Shown: in pieces, positions 32,113-39,918 of the stretch
Position numbering within the stretch: the stretch's first letter is position 1
Layout: every line of letters starts with the position of its first letter
Assembly: GCA_902535625.1 (NCBI GenBank)
Contig: CACAUA010000002.1
Coordinates: forward strand, 1 to 64,000
Source of the DNA: an uncultured Pelagibacteraceae bacterium
GTDB taxonomy: Bacteria; Pseudomonadota; Alphaproteobacteria; Pelagibacterales; Pelagibacteraceae
Direction: 5' to 3'
Length of the DNA stretch: 64,000 nucleotides
Notes under the pieces: model-generated
What the model was told of the DNA's origin: nothing
The model's database searches: none
Seen by the model: only the letters and a program-made list of their open reading frames with translations
Position numbers and translations under genes: made by a program

Positions 32113-33558
32113 TTAATTCTTTTGTCTTCTCAAAAATGCTGGAATTTCTAAATCTTCTTCTTCCTCAGATTTTATCTCTTCTGGTGAAGTTGATAACTCC
32201 TCGTTAGCATCAGAATTAAATAGCTCAGGAGTATCATCATCACTCAACTCAAAATTCTCCAAACCATTATTTTCAGATACTTGCTCATCTACATTGCTTT
32301 CAAATTCAGAGTTTACTGCACTAGCTACAGGTGCTTCGGTTTGCTCTAAATCCTTTGTATTTATAGTGCTTGATGACTCATTTGCATAATTAGTTTCTAT
32401 GCTTTTAGAACTCAATTCTTCATTTTTCTCTTCATCCTCTATTTTAAGAGCGTTAGCTCCATTAGTAATTATTGAGTTGTTATTTGTAAATTGGAAAGAT
32501 TGAGTTGATGCAGAATTTGAAAACTCAGAATAACCTGGATTTCTATTTTGAATTCTATGAACCATGTTAATTACTGATTTAGGCTCAGGTTGTTGTCCAT
32601 CTAATGCAGTAGCAACAATTGAAACTCTCATTAATCCATCCAAACTATCATCGGTTATAGCTCCTATAATTAATTCAGCCTCTGGATCGACTTCGGCTCT
32701 TACTTTATTCACAGCTTCATCTACTTCAAATAATTTTAAATCTTTACCTCCAGTGATATTAACCAAAAGTCCTTTTGCCCCTTTTAAAGAATAATCGTCA
32801 ATCAATGGATTATTAATTGCTGACTCAGCTGCTTTGACTGCTCTTCCCTCTCCTTCAGCTTGACCTGTTCCCATCATAGCTTTACCCATTGAACTCATAA
32901 CAGTTTCAACATCAGCAAAATCTAAGTTAATAAGCCCCGGTCTAACCATTAAATCAGTTATACTTTGAACACCATGAAGCAAAACATCATTTGATAAAGC
33001 GAAAGATTCTTCAAAAGTTGTTTGTTCACTTGCAATCTTGAATAAATTTTGATTTGGAACAACTATAATAGTATCAACATGTTTTCGAAGTTCTTCTAAG
33101 CCTTGTTGAGCTTTTCTCATTCTTGAAGGGCCCTCATATAAGAAAGGTAAAGTTATAACCCCAACTGTTAAGATATTAAGTTCCTTAGCCGCTCTAGCAA
33201 TAACATGTGCAGATCCAGTTCCAGTCCCACCACCCATTCCAGCTGTAATGAAAACCATATTTGCACCCTGCAATATATTTACTATTTCATTTAAAGACTC
33301 GTCTGCAGCAGCTTGACCTATATCAAGTTTTGCACCTGCTCCTAGCCCTTTAGTTAAATTTAATCCCATTTGTATTTTTGTTTGTGCCTTACTTAATCTT
33401 AAATCTTGAGCATCTGTATTAACTGCAATAAACTCAACTCCCTGAAGACCAGCCTCAATCATTCCATTGATTGCATTTCCACCCGCTCCTCCTACTCCTA
33501 ATACTAGAATTCTAGGTTTCAGCTCTTTTATATCTGGTGTTTTAAAGTTTATTGTCAT
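32113..33558 (-). CDS. ftsZ: Cell division GTPase FtsZ
   Basis: A tubulin-like GTPase that forms the Z ring. The 481 residues have an N-terminal GTPase domain with GVGGAGGNA (21-29) and the tubulin signature GGGTGTG (109-115), a catalytic T7 loop (NLDFADV), a C-terminal domain, a long acidic Ser/Glu/Asn linker (about 345-465), and the conserved tail EIPAFLRRQ that binds FtsA. It is second in the cluster, 12 bases after mraZ, with a strong Shine-Dalgarno (AAGGGGAG) before the ATG. In most alphaproteobacteria it follows ftsA instead. Confidence 0.98.
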   Translation of the reverse strand: MTINFKTPDIKELKPRILVLGVGGAGGNAINGMIEAGLQGVEFIAVNTDAQDLRLSKAQTKIQMGLNLTKGLGAGAKLDIGQAAADESLNEIVNILQGANMVFITAGMGGGTGTGSAHVIARAAKELNILTVGVITLPFLYEGPSRMRKAQQGLEELRKHVDTIIVVPNQNLFKIASEQTTFEESFALSNDVLLHGVQSITDLMVRPGLINLDFADVETVMSSMGKAMMGTGQAEGEGRAVKAAESAINNPLIDDYSLKGAKGLLVNITGGKDLKLFEVDEAVNKVRAEVDPEAELIIGAITDDSLDGLMRVSIVATALDGQQPEPKSVINMVHRIQNRNPGYSEFSNSASTQSFQFTNNNSIITNGANALKIEDEEKNEELSSKSIETNYANESSSTINTKDLEQTEAPVASAVNSEFESNVDEQVSENNGLENFELSDDDTPELFNSDANEELSTSPEEIKSEEEEDLEIPAFLRRQKN

Positions 33559-33570
33559 TTTTCTCCCCTT

Positions 33571-34026
33571 TTAGTTATTAAATTGTTTTTCCCATTTAAG
33601 ACTTGCTCTGTTAATATTTGATTTTTTCCTTGCGTTTGCCCTAAATTTTTCAAAGTGCGTTGGCTCCCATATTTGAAATGTTTTTCCTTGACCAACAAAT
33701 AACATGCTACTTTTAATTTTTGCATGCTTTAATAAGTTTGGAGTAATTTGAATTCTACCCTCAGTATCAAATTGTAAATTAATACTTTCTGATAATATAG
33801 ATGTAGCAAAATAATCTTTCTTTTCCTCGAAGGGATTTAGTGAGTCTATCGCATTTGAAATTTTTTCTATTCGATCTTGTGGCCATGCTTCAATACATAG
33901 ATTGTTAAATGATGGATAACAAATTATTCCATTATAGCCGATGTTCGATAAATATGATCTATACGATGCAGGCACCGAAACCCTTCCTTTTTTGTCCAAT
34001 TTGTTTTCGTAAGTTGATAAAAACAT
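33571..34026 (-). CDS. mraZ: Transcriptional regulator MraZ
   Basis: A DNA-binding ring-forming protein of 151 residues built from two SpoVT-AbrB-like half domains. Each half has a conserved stretch: DKKGRVSVPASYR (about 11-23) and DTEGRIQITPNLL (about 79-91). It is the first gene of the dcw cluster and in other bacteria represses or modulates it. Three TGGG boxes with a 10-base period lie 21-45 bases upstream and overlap the likely -10 element, which suggests autoregulation. Confidence 0.97.
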   Translation of the reverse strand: MFLSTYENKLDKKGRVSVPASYRSYLSNIGYNGIICYPSFNNLCIEAWPQDRIEKISNAIDSLNPFEEKKDYFATSILSESINLQFDTEGRIQITPNLLKHAKIKSSMLFVGQGKTFQIWEPTHFEKFRANARKKSNINRASLKWEKQFNN

Positions 34027-34046
34027 AAACCATATTATCCTAAATT

Positions 34047-34071
34047 TGGGTTTTTATGGGATATTATGGGT
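34047..34071 (+). promoter_or_regulatory. Probable MraZ operator: three TGGG boxes, 10-bp period
   Basis: On the plus strand TGGGT-N5-TGGGA-N5-TGGGT begins at 34047, 34057 and 34067, one helical turn apart. MraZ of E. coli is known to bind TGGGN repeats separated by 5 bases upstream of mraZ. Here the boxes are on the strand opposite to mraZ. They cover the predicted -10 and start point, so binding would block transcription. Confidence 0.7.
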
Positions 34072-34089
34072 TTTATTTGATAGCGTCAA
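34061..34089 (-). promoter_or_regulatory. Predicted mraZ (dcw cluster) promoter
   Basis: On the minus strand TTGACG (34089-34084) is followed after 17 bases by TAATAT (34066-34061); CATAAT at 15-base spacing is an alternative -10. The leader to the mraZ ATG would be about 28 bases. The -10 lies inside the TGGG boxes. Confidence 0.55.
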
Positions 34090-34152
34090 TAGCTAATATT
34101 ATGGAACTTTAATGTAAAAATTTAATAAATATTTTGATTTATTTTAATGAAA

Positions 34153-34510
34153 TGCCAGATAAACTGTAAGCCGGGTTCTGTCTTTTAAACTTATCATTTA
34201 TCTAGGCTTTGAATCACTTCAAAGCTCAAGCAACTAACCCTGATGACTAGCCAAAGACTGCTTTTAGTTATTGCTAACAATGTCATCTCTACTCAGTCTT
34301 GCTCTCAGTGGGGTTTTCCATGCGCTAGTTGTTACCAACTTAGCCGGTGTGCTCTTACCACACCTTTTCACCCTTGCCTTGATAAGGCGGTTTATTTTCT
34401 GTGGCACTATCCCTAGGGTTTCCCCCGCCAGCTGTTAACTGGCACTGTGTCTTTGTAGAGCCCGGACTTTCCTCTTTAATAAATTAAAGCGATAAGTCAT
34501 TTATCTGGCA
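34153..34510 (-). ncRNA. rnpB: RNase P RNA, class A
   Basis: The catalytic RNA that matures tRNA 5' ends. On the minus strand the first and last bases form the P1 helix (TGCCAGATAAA with TTTATCTGGCA). Universal segments are present: GAGGAAAGTCCGGGCTC near the 5' end, the AGGGTGAAAAGGTG region, GAGAGCAAGACTGAGTAGAG in the core, and ACAGAACCCGGCTTA near the 3' end, which pairs with the 5' segment as P2/P4. The length of about 358 is normal. It fills most of the 533-base gap between mraZ and the amidase gene. The remaining 34090-34152 and 34511-34559 hold promoter-like AT-rich sequence and nothing else I recognise. Confidence 0.97.
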
Positions 34511-34516
34511 TGCAAA

Positions 34517-34544
34517 GAAATATTCTTTTTTCATTAAATTTCAA
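34517..34544 (-). promoter_or_regulatory. Predicted rnpB promoter
   Basis: On the minus strand TTGAAA (34544-34539), a 16-base spacer, then TATTTC (34522-34517). This places the start 6-7 bases further on, at the first base of the P1 helix near 34510. The agreement with the RNA end supports it. Confidence 0.5.
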
Positions 34545-34559
34545 CTATTTTTAACTCAA

Positions 34560-35279
34560 TTAAATTAAGGATTTTAGAATCTCATAAGATTCTTTATCAA
34601 CTATACTGCTAATAATTTGTGGTCTAAATCTTCTTTGAAAATTTTTATAAATCTTAATCTTCTCGTATGGTTTATTTGTTGATTTATAACCAAACTTAAA
34701 TAATAATTTATAAAATTTTTTGCTGTCATTTAATTTAATCTTCCTTAATTTTTTACAATGTTGCTCACTTAATTTATGCCACAAGCATATTTTATTTTTA
34801 TGAAGTATTTTCCAAGGAAATTTTTCACCTGGATCCTTTTTTCTTAAGGGAGCTATATCGGAATGTCCTAAAACATTTTCTTTTTTTATTTTATATTTTT
34901 TTTTTAACTTTTTTGACAAACTGATAACTGATTTAATTTGACTTGGGCTAAAATTATTATAGCCATGTTCATGTCCTGGATTAGATATTTCTATGCCTAT
35001 TGAATTTGAATTTAATAACTTATCTTTTTTCCATGATGAAATTCCAGCATGCCAAGCTATATACAAATCAGGAACAATTTTAATTATCTTGCCATTTCTT
35101 TTAATAAAATAATGACAGCTTACTCCGGAGTTATTGCTTGTAAGTCTTTTTATTGCTCCTTTTTCAGATTTCATTCCTGTGTAATGAAAAATTAGGTACT
35201 TTACTTTTGAAAAACTTCTTTTTCTTAAATTAAAATTTGGGGAGTAATTTATAGACATTTTTTCAACATTTTTCTGCAT
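34560..35279 (-). CDS. N-acetylmuramoyl-L-alanine amidase, AmpD/AmiD type
   Basis: A zinc amidase (Amidase_2 fold) of 239 residues that cleaves MurNAc-L-Ala bonds. Zinc-binding residues appear in IFHYTGMKS (His), and in GHSDIAPLRKKDPG (His, then Asp ten residues on). SIGIEISNPG is the conserved core strand. I see no signal peptide, so the protein may act in the cytoplasm on recycled anhydro-muropeptides like AmpD. The C-terminal 70 residues (FKFGYKS, NFQRRFRP) resemble the peptidoglycan-binding tail of AmiD, which would suggest an envelope role. A second ATG lies 7 codons in. It is divergent from mlaA. Confidence 0.85.
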   Translation of the reverse strand: MQKNVEKMSINYSPNFNLRKRSFSKVKYLIFHYTGMKSEKGAIKRLTSNNSGVSCHYFIKRNGKIIKIVPDLYIAWHAGISSWKKDKLLNSNSIGIEISNPGHEHGYNNFSPSQIKSVISLSKKLKKKYKIKKENVLGHSDIAPLRKKDPGEKFPWKILHKNKICLWHKLSEQHCKKLRKIKLNDSKKFYKLLFKFGYKSTNKPYEKIKIYKNFQRRFRPQIISSIVDKESYEILKSLI

Positions 35280-35331
35280 AAATTAAAACAATTTATCTTT
35301 ATATTAATACTAATTATATTATAAGTATTTT

Positions 35332-36129
35332 ATGAACAAAGTTCTTTCAGTTATAACTATAGTTGTATTCTCATTTATAAGTTCAAATGCTTTTTCTGGA
35401 GATGATGGAAAAATTGAAATTAATGGAAAGAAAAACGGTAAAATTGAAGTAAAGGATTGCTTTGAAAAAGTGAACAGAGGGATTTTTTCATTCAATCAAG
35501 TTTTAGATAAAGCTATTTTTAAACCACTGGCAAAAGGATATAGAATATTTCCCCAACCTATTAGATCAGGAACAAGTAATGCTCTTACAAATTTAAGTAA
35601 TACTGTTACAATTCCAAATAATATTTTACAAGGTCAATTTAAAAATGCAGGCATTAATTCTGCAAGATTTATTATTAATACTACTTTAGGAATAGGTGGA
35701 ATTTTTGATGTTGCCTCTTACTATGGATTAAAAAAACGTGATAAAGAAGACTATGGACAAACCTTAGGTGTATGGGGTGCAGGCCCTGGTTGCTATTTAG
35801 TATTACCAATATTGGGACCCTCTACTGTAAGGGACTCAATAGGATCTATAGTAAACATGACCGGTGGAGATGCTTGGTATAACGTAACTGTAGTCAATCA
35901 AACACAATACTTTTCTGAAGCTGATTACTATGCCTCAAGATTATTAACTGGAATTGACTTTAGAGCTAAAAATTTGGAGTCATTTGAAAGCTTAGAAAAT
36001 AGTTCTGTTGATCTTTATGCCTCTGTTAGAAGTTTGTATTTACAAGACAGATATAGAAAAGTTAGAAATATAGATAAAACTACCGAAACCTTAAGTGATG
36101 ACGATTGGGAAGAGCTAGATAGTCAATAA
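35332..36129 (+). CDS. mlaA: MlaA/VacJ family outer-membrane lipid-asymmetry protein
   Basis: An outer-membrane component that removes misplaced phospholipids and passes them to MlaC. The 265 residues contain the family core: CFEKVNRGIFSFNQVLDK (about 43-60), FKPLAKGYR, NLSNTVTIPNNILQG, RFIINTTLGIGGIFDVAS, DYGQTLGVWG and LPILGPSTVRDSIG. The N-terminus is a signal peptide ending near NAFS, with no lipobox cysteine, so this is not an acylated lipoprotein as in E. coli. mlaC follows after 11 bases. The ABC transporter genes mlaFED are not in the window. Confidence 0.94.
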   Translation: MNKVLSVITIVVFSFISSNAFSGDDGKIEINGKKNGKIEVKDCFEKVNRGIFSFNQVLDKAIFKPLAKGYRIFPQPIRSGTSNALTNLSNTVTIPNNILQGQFKNAGINSARFIINTTLGIGGIFDVASYYGLKKRDKEDYGQTLGVWGAGPGCYLVLPILGPSTVRDSIGSIVNMTGGDAWYNVTVVNQTQYFSEADYYASRLLTGIDFRAKNLESFESLENSSVDLYASVRSLYLQDRYRKVRNIDKTTETLSDDDWEELDSQ

Positions 36130-36140
36130 ACATATTCTAA

Positions 36141-36731
36141 ATGAGATTTTTTAAGTATTTAATTTTTTTTATTTACATATTTAATTTCAACAATATTTTA
36201 TTGGCAAAAGATCCTAGTGCTTTAATTAATGAAATTGTGGATGAAGCTGCATCTACATTGTCAAGTGAAGATCCTGTTGAATCAAAAATTATTAAATTAA
36301 ACGCAATAGCAGAAAAAAGTGTCGATATTAAAGGAATAGGAATGTACACTTTAGGCAAGTATCGAAAAACTTTAAATGATGAGCAGAAGTTAAAGTACCA
36401 AAAATTATTTAGAAGTTATTTTTTAAAAAGTTTTTCTAGCAGACTTGTTGATTATACAAATCCTAAAATAAACGTTATTTCACAAAAAAAAATTAATGAT
36501 AAATATACAATTGTTAATAGCGTGTTAGAGGCTACCTCTAAAAGACCTCAGGTAAACATTGACTGGAGAATTTATACTAAAAATCCAGAGAGACCCTTAA
36601 TAAGAGACCTAATTGTTGAAGGTTTAAGTTTGGCAAGGACCCAAAAAGAGGAATTTAATTCAATAATTCAAAATAATGATGGGGATATAAATGCATTATT
36701 TAAGACGCTAGAAGAATTTTTGATAAAATAA
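36141..36731 (+). CDS. mlaC: MlaC family periplasmic phospholipid-binding protein
   Basis: A periplasmic shuttle that carries phospholipids between MlaA and the inner-membrane Mla transporter. The 196 residues have a signal peptide (about 1-22, ending LLA) and the Tol-Tol-Ttg2 core: a helical start (INEIVDEAASTL), the GKYRKTLNDEQKLKYQKLF segment, and the beta part with VNIDWRIY and IRDLIVEGLSLA. It directly follows mlaA and ends one base before the convergent CIA30-domain gene. Confidence 0.92.
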   Translation: MRFFKYLIFFIYIFNFNNILLAKDPSALINEIVDEAASTLSSEDPVESKIIKLNAIAEKSVDIKGIGMYTLGKYRKTLNDEQKLKYQKLFRSYFLKSFSSRLVDYTNPKINVISQKKINDKYTIVNSVLEATSKRPQVNIDWRIYTKNPERPLIRDLIVEGLSLARTQKEEFNSIIQNNDGDINALFKTLEEFLIK

Positions 36732-36732
36732 T

Positions 36733-37317
36733 TTAAAAAAAGCCTACTTCACCCAAACATATATCAGACTTAAAATTGCTAAAGCCAGCAACTAGGCCAA
36801 TCGACTTAATTTTTTGTCCAAAAATATTATTAGGTTGATAAAAGTTAGATTTTTTGAATTTAGTAAATGGTGCCCTTATTTCAATCCAATTTTTAGGAGA
36901 GTAAAATTTATAGCTATAATACTGCCATGGAGCAAAAGTTAAACCTGTTCTCAAATGTATGCTGTAATCTTTTTCATTTCCATAAACTTTAATATAAATT
37001 CCTTTATAATCATTTGTATCAATATTAGGTTTTAATTGAGCTCTAATTTGGATAAATCCACCATTATTTTTTGTAGATACATTCCCTTTCATTCTATAAC
37101 ACTTCATATTGTCAAATTTCTCAACTTTAAATAAGCCTGAGGAAACTCCTCCCATAACTTGATCTGTTATAAAATTCCACTCTTGGTCTTGTGTAGTTAA
37201 ATTTGGATTTTGAAGTTGATCTAAAATCATTTTTTCGGAAAAGCTTTTGCTGCTGTATATTATAAATAAAATAAAAAAAATAATATTTTTCAAAATTAAG
37301 CTATTTTTTTTTTGCAA
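36733..37317 (-). CDS. Exported CIA30-domain protein
   Basis: A 194-residue protein with a signal peptide (about 1-27) and a CIA30 domain (NADH:ubiquinone oxidoreductase intermediate-associated protein 30; a jelly-roll fold). Matching segments are WNFITDQVMGGVSSG (about 43-57), GNVSTKNNGGFIQIR, GIYIKVYGNEKDYSIHLRT and the terminal SFN/GLVAGF-type strand. Mitochondrial CIA30 assists complex I assembly. Bacterial members mostly have no known role, and an exported one would not act on cytosolic subunits. It overlaps the upstream membrane-protein gene by 17 bases and is probably cotranscribed. Confidence 0.75.
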   Translation of the reverse strand: MQKKNSLILKNIIFFILFIIYSSKSFSEKMILDQLQNPNLTTQDQEWNFITDQVMGGVSSGLFKVEKFDNMKCYRMKGNVSTKNNGGFIQIRAQLKPNIDTNDYKGIYIKVYGNEKDYSIHLRTGLTFAPWQYYSYKFYSPKNWIEIRAPFTKFKKSNFYQPNNIFGQKIKSIGLVAGFSNFKSDICLGEVGFF

Positions 37318-37756
37318 GTTGTTGTAATAAATATATCTCTTTTTCCGTTAAAGTATTTTTTTCCTCTTTAATTTGCACTTCCAAACTTAAAAGATTTACT
37401 AATGTAAATAATGAAACTGTTGCTGTTAAAATTATAAAATATACTGAAGATAAGTTGACTATTGTTATTACTAAAAAAGTACCAGTCCAACCGATAAAAA
37501 CACCACGTAAAATTGTTCTATGACTCTTTAAATCAGGAATTTTTATAAATTGAAAAAACAAAAGGACTAAAAGAAACATGATTCCAGATATTGATCCTCT
37601 TAATAAAACCAAAGTATCTAATCCTCCTCCGTACAATTCTCGATGAATTAAATAGGCAACAACACCTTTATAGGCAAAGAAAAATAAGAAGATTAATGAA
37701 ATAAATATGGATAAATAATAAGAATATTTTGGTTTAATTTTTAAATTTATTTTCAT
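37301..37756 (-). CDS. Uncharacterised inner-membrane protein
   Basis: I do not recognise the family. The 151 residues have hydrophobic segments at about 12-35, 52-68, and 85-126 (probably two helices), a short basic loop around 70-82, and a charged C-terminal tail (EVQIKEEKNTLTEKEIYLLQQLAKKK) that may form a cytoplasmic helix. It lies between tRNA-Met and the CIA30-domain gene, which it overlaps by 17 bases, so a shared role with that protein is possible. Confidence 0.75.
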   Translation of the reverse strand: MKINLKIKPKYSYYLSIFISLIFLFFFAYKGVVAYLIHRELYGGGLDTLVLLRGSISGIMFLLVLLFFQFIKIPDLKSHRTILRGVFIGWTGTFLVITIVNLSSVYFIILTATVSLFTLVNLLSLEVQIKEEKNTLTEKEIYLLQQLAKKK

Positions 37757-37826
37757 AACAAAAACAATTTCTTATTAATAATTATCACTTTTAATATTGA
37801 ATTACTTCAAATTATTATTGAGTTTT

Positions 37827-37903
37827 TGGTGGGCCCGCCAGGACTCGAACCTGGGACCAATACATTATGAGTGTACTGCTCTAACCAACTGAGCTACAGG
37901 CCC
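37827..37903 (-). tRNA. tRNA-Met (CAT), elongator; tRNA-Ile2 not excluded
   Basis: A standard 77-base cloverleaf on the minus strand with encoded CCA. The acceptor GGGCCTG pairs with CGGGCCC (one T-G). The D arm has GTTGGTTA with the conserved GG. The anticodon stem GTACA/TGTAT closes the loop CTCATAA with anticodon CAT. The T arm CCAGG-TTCGAGT-CCTGG is canonical. CAT could be elongator Met or lysidine-modified Ile2, and by eye I cannot decide. It serves as a normal comparison for the odd tRNA-Val next to it. Confidence 0.95.
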
Positions 37904-37918
37904 TATATGGATGGGACT

Positions 37919-37945
37919 AATATAACATTTTTTTTTGCATATCAA
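37919..37945 (-). promoter_or_regulatory. Possible tRNA-Met promoter
   Basis: In the 52-base gap between the two tRNAs the minus strand has TTGATA (37945-37940) and, after 15 bases that include a run of nine A, TATATT (37924-37919). The spacer is short for sigma-70, so this is weak. Confidence 0.3.
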
Positions 37946-37955
37946 TTGAAGAAAA

Positions 37956-38030
37956 TGGTGGGCCGTGTTGGTTACGCTCCAACTACCCCTGCAATGTCAA
38001 TGCAGTACTCTACTATTGAGCTAACGGCCC
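37956..38030 (-). tRNA. tRNA-Val (GAC) with non-canonical D and T loops
   Basis: A 75-base cloverleaf with encoded CCA. The acceptor GGGCCGT/ACGGCCC is perfect. The anticodon stem CTGCA/TGCAG closes the loop TTGACAT, anticodon GAC. The T stem GTTGG/CCAAC is perfect. But the T loop reads AGCGTAA instead of TTCRANN, and the 7-base D loop AATAGTA has no GG. So the bases that normally pair G18-55 and G19-C56 at the elbow are absent on both sides. Base 48 is A rather than a pyrimidine. Its first base G1 is also the third base of the rpoD stop codon TAG. It may be a working but unusual tRNA or a decaying one. Confidence 0.8.
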
Positions 38031-39853
38031 TAACTTTCTAAGAAGCTTTTTAATTGTTTAGACCTACTCGGATGTTTCAGTTTTCTCAAAGCTTTTGCTT
38101 CTATCTGTCTAATTCTTTCTCTTGTAACAGAGAATTGAAGCCCAACCTCTTCCAAGGTATGGTCTGTATTCATTCCTACACCGAACCTCATTCTTAAAAC
38201 TCTTTCTTCTCTAGGTGTTAGTGTTGATAAAATTTTTGTTGTAGCTTCGCTTAAATTCGATTTTATAGCTTGTTCTAAAGGAGCTAGTGCTTTTGTATCC
38301 TCTATAAAATCTCCAAGACTACTATCTTCTTCGTCTCCAACTGGCTTCTCTAGAGAAACAGGTTCTTTTGAAATTTTTAAAACTTTTCTAACTTTTTCTA
38401 ATGGCATTCTAAGTTTTTTAGCAAGCTCTTCTGGAGTTGCTTCTCTTCCAAATTCACTTAATATTAATCTTTGCGTTCTAACTATTTTGTTTATGGTTTC
38501 AATCATGTGTACAGGTATTCTTATTGTTCTTGCCTGGTCAGCAATTGATCTTGTTATTGCCTGCCTAATCCACCATGTTGCGTAAGTAGAAAATTTATAT
38601 CCTCTTCTATACTCAAATTTATCTACTGCCTTCATGAGTCCAATATTCCCCTCTTGTATAAGGTCTAAAAATTGAAGACCTCTATTAGTGTATTTTTTTG
38701 CAATAGATATTACTAGTCTTAAGTTTGCTTCCACCATTTCTTTTTTTGCAATTCTAGATTCTTTTTCACCTTTTTGAACTCTGCTTACGAGTTTTTTATA
38801 TTCTGTTACTGATAGACCTAATTTATTACTAATCTCTACAAGCCTATCTCTTATATTTTTGAATTCATTTTTATTTTTTTGAAAGAACTTTTTCCAAACT
38901 TCATTAGTGTCTAAAAATTCTTTTAAATTTGGATTAATCTCATTTCCAATATAAAATTTAATAAACTCATCTCTTGAAATTTTTGACTCTAAGGCCAATC
39001 TTAATAAATTTCCTTCTAATGAAATAATTTTTTTATTTTCAGCATAATGCTTTTGGACTAGTTCTTCTAATACTGATGGTGATAGTTGAAGAGACTTTAT
39101 ATTTTCTAAAATATCATCGACGATTTTTTTATAATTTTTCTCTTTCGAAAGCGAAAATTTTTTTGATTCTAATACACACTCTAATTTCTCTTTTTGATAC
39201 TTAATTAATTTATTATATTCTTTAGTTAGATTATGAACTGTCTGTAACACTTTTGGCTTAATTTCAGTCTCCATTGCTGCCAAAGTTGGATTAAACTCAT
39301 CTTCTTCAACATTATTATTTTCTTCGGAGGACTGACCGTCTGTTTTTTTTTGTTTTGATCCATTTTCACTTTCATCATCTTCCATATAGTTTGTATCTAT
39401 ATCAATAATTTCTCTAACTAAAATTTCATCATTTTGTAATTTGGTGTCCCACTCAAAAAACTGTAGAGCAGTTAAAGGACTCTGTGATAAAGCATTTAAC
39501 ATAACGTCTTTCCCCGCTTCTATTCTTTTAGCTATTGCAATTTCACCTTCTCTGGATAATAATTCAACACCCCCCATTTCCCTAAGATACATTCTTATGG
39601 GATCATCACTTTTCTCTATTGTTTTACCTTCGTCTTTGGATGAAGTGTCCTTTTTTCTCAATATTTTGTAGTCAGATTTCTTTTCAACTAAAATTATATT
39701 CTCATCAAGTATATGGATAAATGCTTGAGCAAGATTTTCGTTTGACAAGTTCCTCTTTCCTAAGGACTTGTTTAATTCTTCGTGAGTTATAAAGCCACGA
39801 TGGATACCTCTACCCATCAATCTAGCAAATGATTTTGTAATTATTCTTTCCAC
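38030..39853 (-). CDS. rpoD: RNA polymerase primary sigma factor (RpoD)
   Basis: The housekeeping sigma-70 factor, 607 residues. It has a short region 1.1, region 1.2 ([20 protein letters not shown]), an acidic non-conserved insert, region 2 with [21 protein letters not shown] (-10 recognition), region 3 (RIPVHM...), and region 4 with [30 protein letters not shown] (-35 recognition). The tail [12 protein letters not shown] is as expected. The start is GTG (39853-39851). The stop TAG shares its G with the first base of tRNA-Val. It follows dnaG after 65 bases, as in the classic dnaG-rpoD operon. Confidence 0.98.
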   Translation of the reverse strand: MERIITKSFARLMGRGIHRGFITHEELNKSLGKRNLSNENLAQAFIHILDENIILVEKKSDYKILRKKDTSSKDEGKTIEKSDDPIRMYLREMGGVELLSREGEIAIAKRIEAGKDVMLNALSQSPLTALQFFEWDTKLQNDEILVREIIDIDTNYMEDDESENGSKQKKTDGQSSEENNNVEEDEFNPTLAAMETEIKPKVLQTVHNLTKEYNKLIKYQKEKLECVLESKKFSLSKEKNYKKIVDDILENIKSLQLSPSVLEELVQKHYAENKKIISLEGNLLRLALESKISRDEFIKFYIGNEINPNLKEFLDTNEVWKKFFQKNKNEFKNIRDRLVEISNKLGLSVTEYKKLVSRVQKGEKESRIAKKEMVEANLRLVISIAKKYTNRGLQFLDLIQEGNIGLMKAVDKFEYRRGYKFSTYATWWIRQAITRSIADQARTIRIPVHMIETINKIVRTQRLILSEFGREATPEELAKKLRMPLEKVRKVLKISKEPVSLEKPVGDEEDSSLGDFIEDTKALAPLEQAIKSNLSEATTKILSTLTPREERVLRMRFGVGMNTDHTLEEVGLQFSVTRERIRQIEAKALRKLKHPSRSKQLKSFLES

Positions 39854-39918
39854 AATTCAAAGTTTGAAGGACTTATATAATGTCTAATACAAAAAAATCT
39901 ATGTGATTTTTTTTATTT

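Noticed and set aside
34090-34152. A small gene or terminator after rnpB
   Set aside because: I found no GC hairpin with a T run and no open frame with a ribosome-binding site in this AT-rich stretch.
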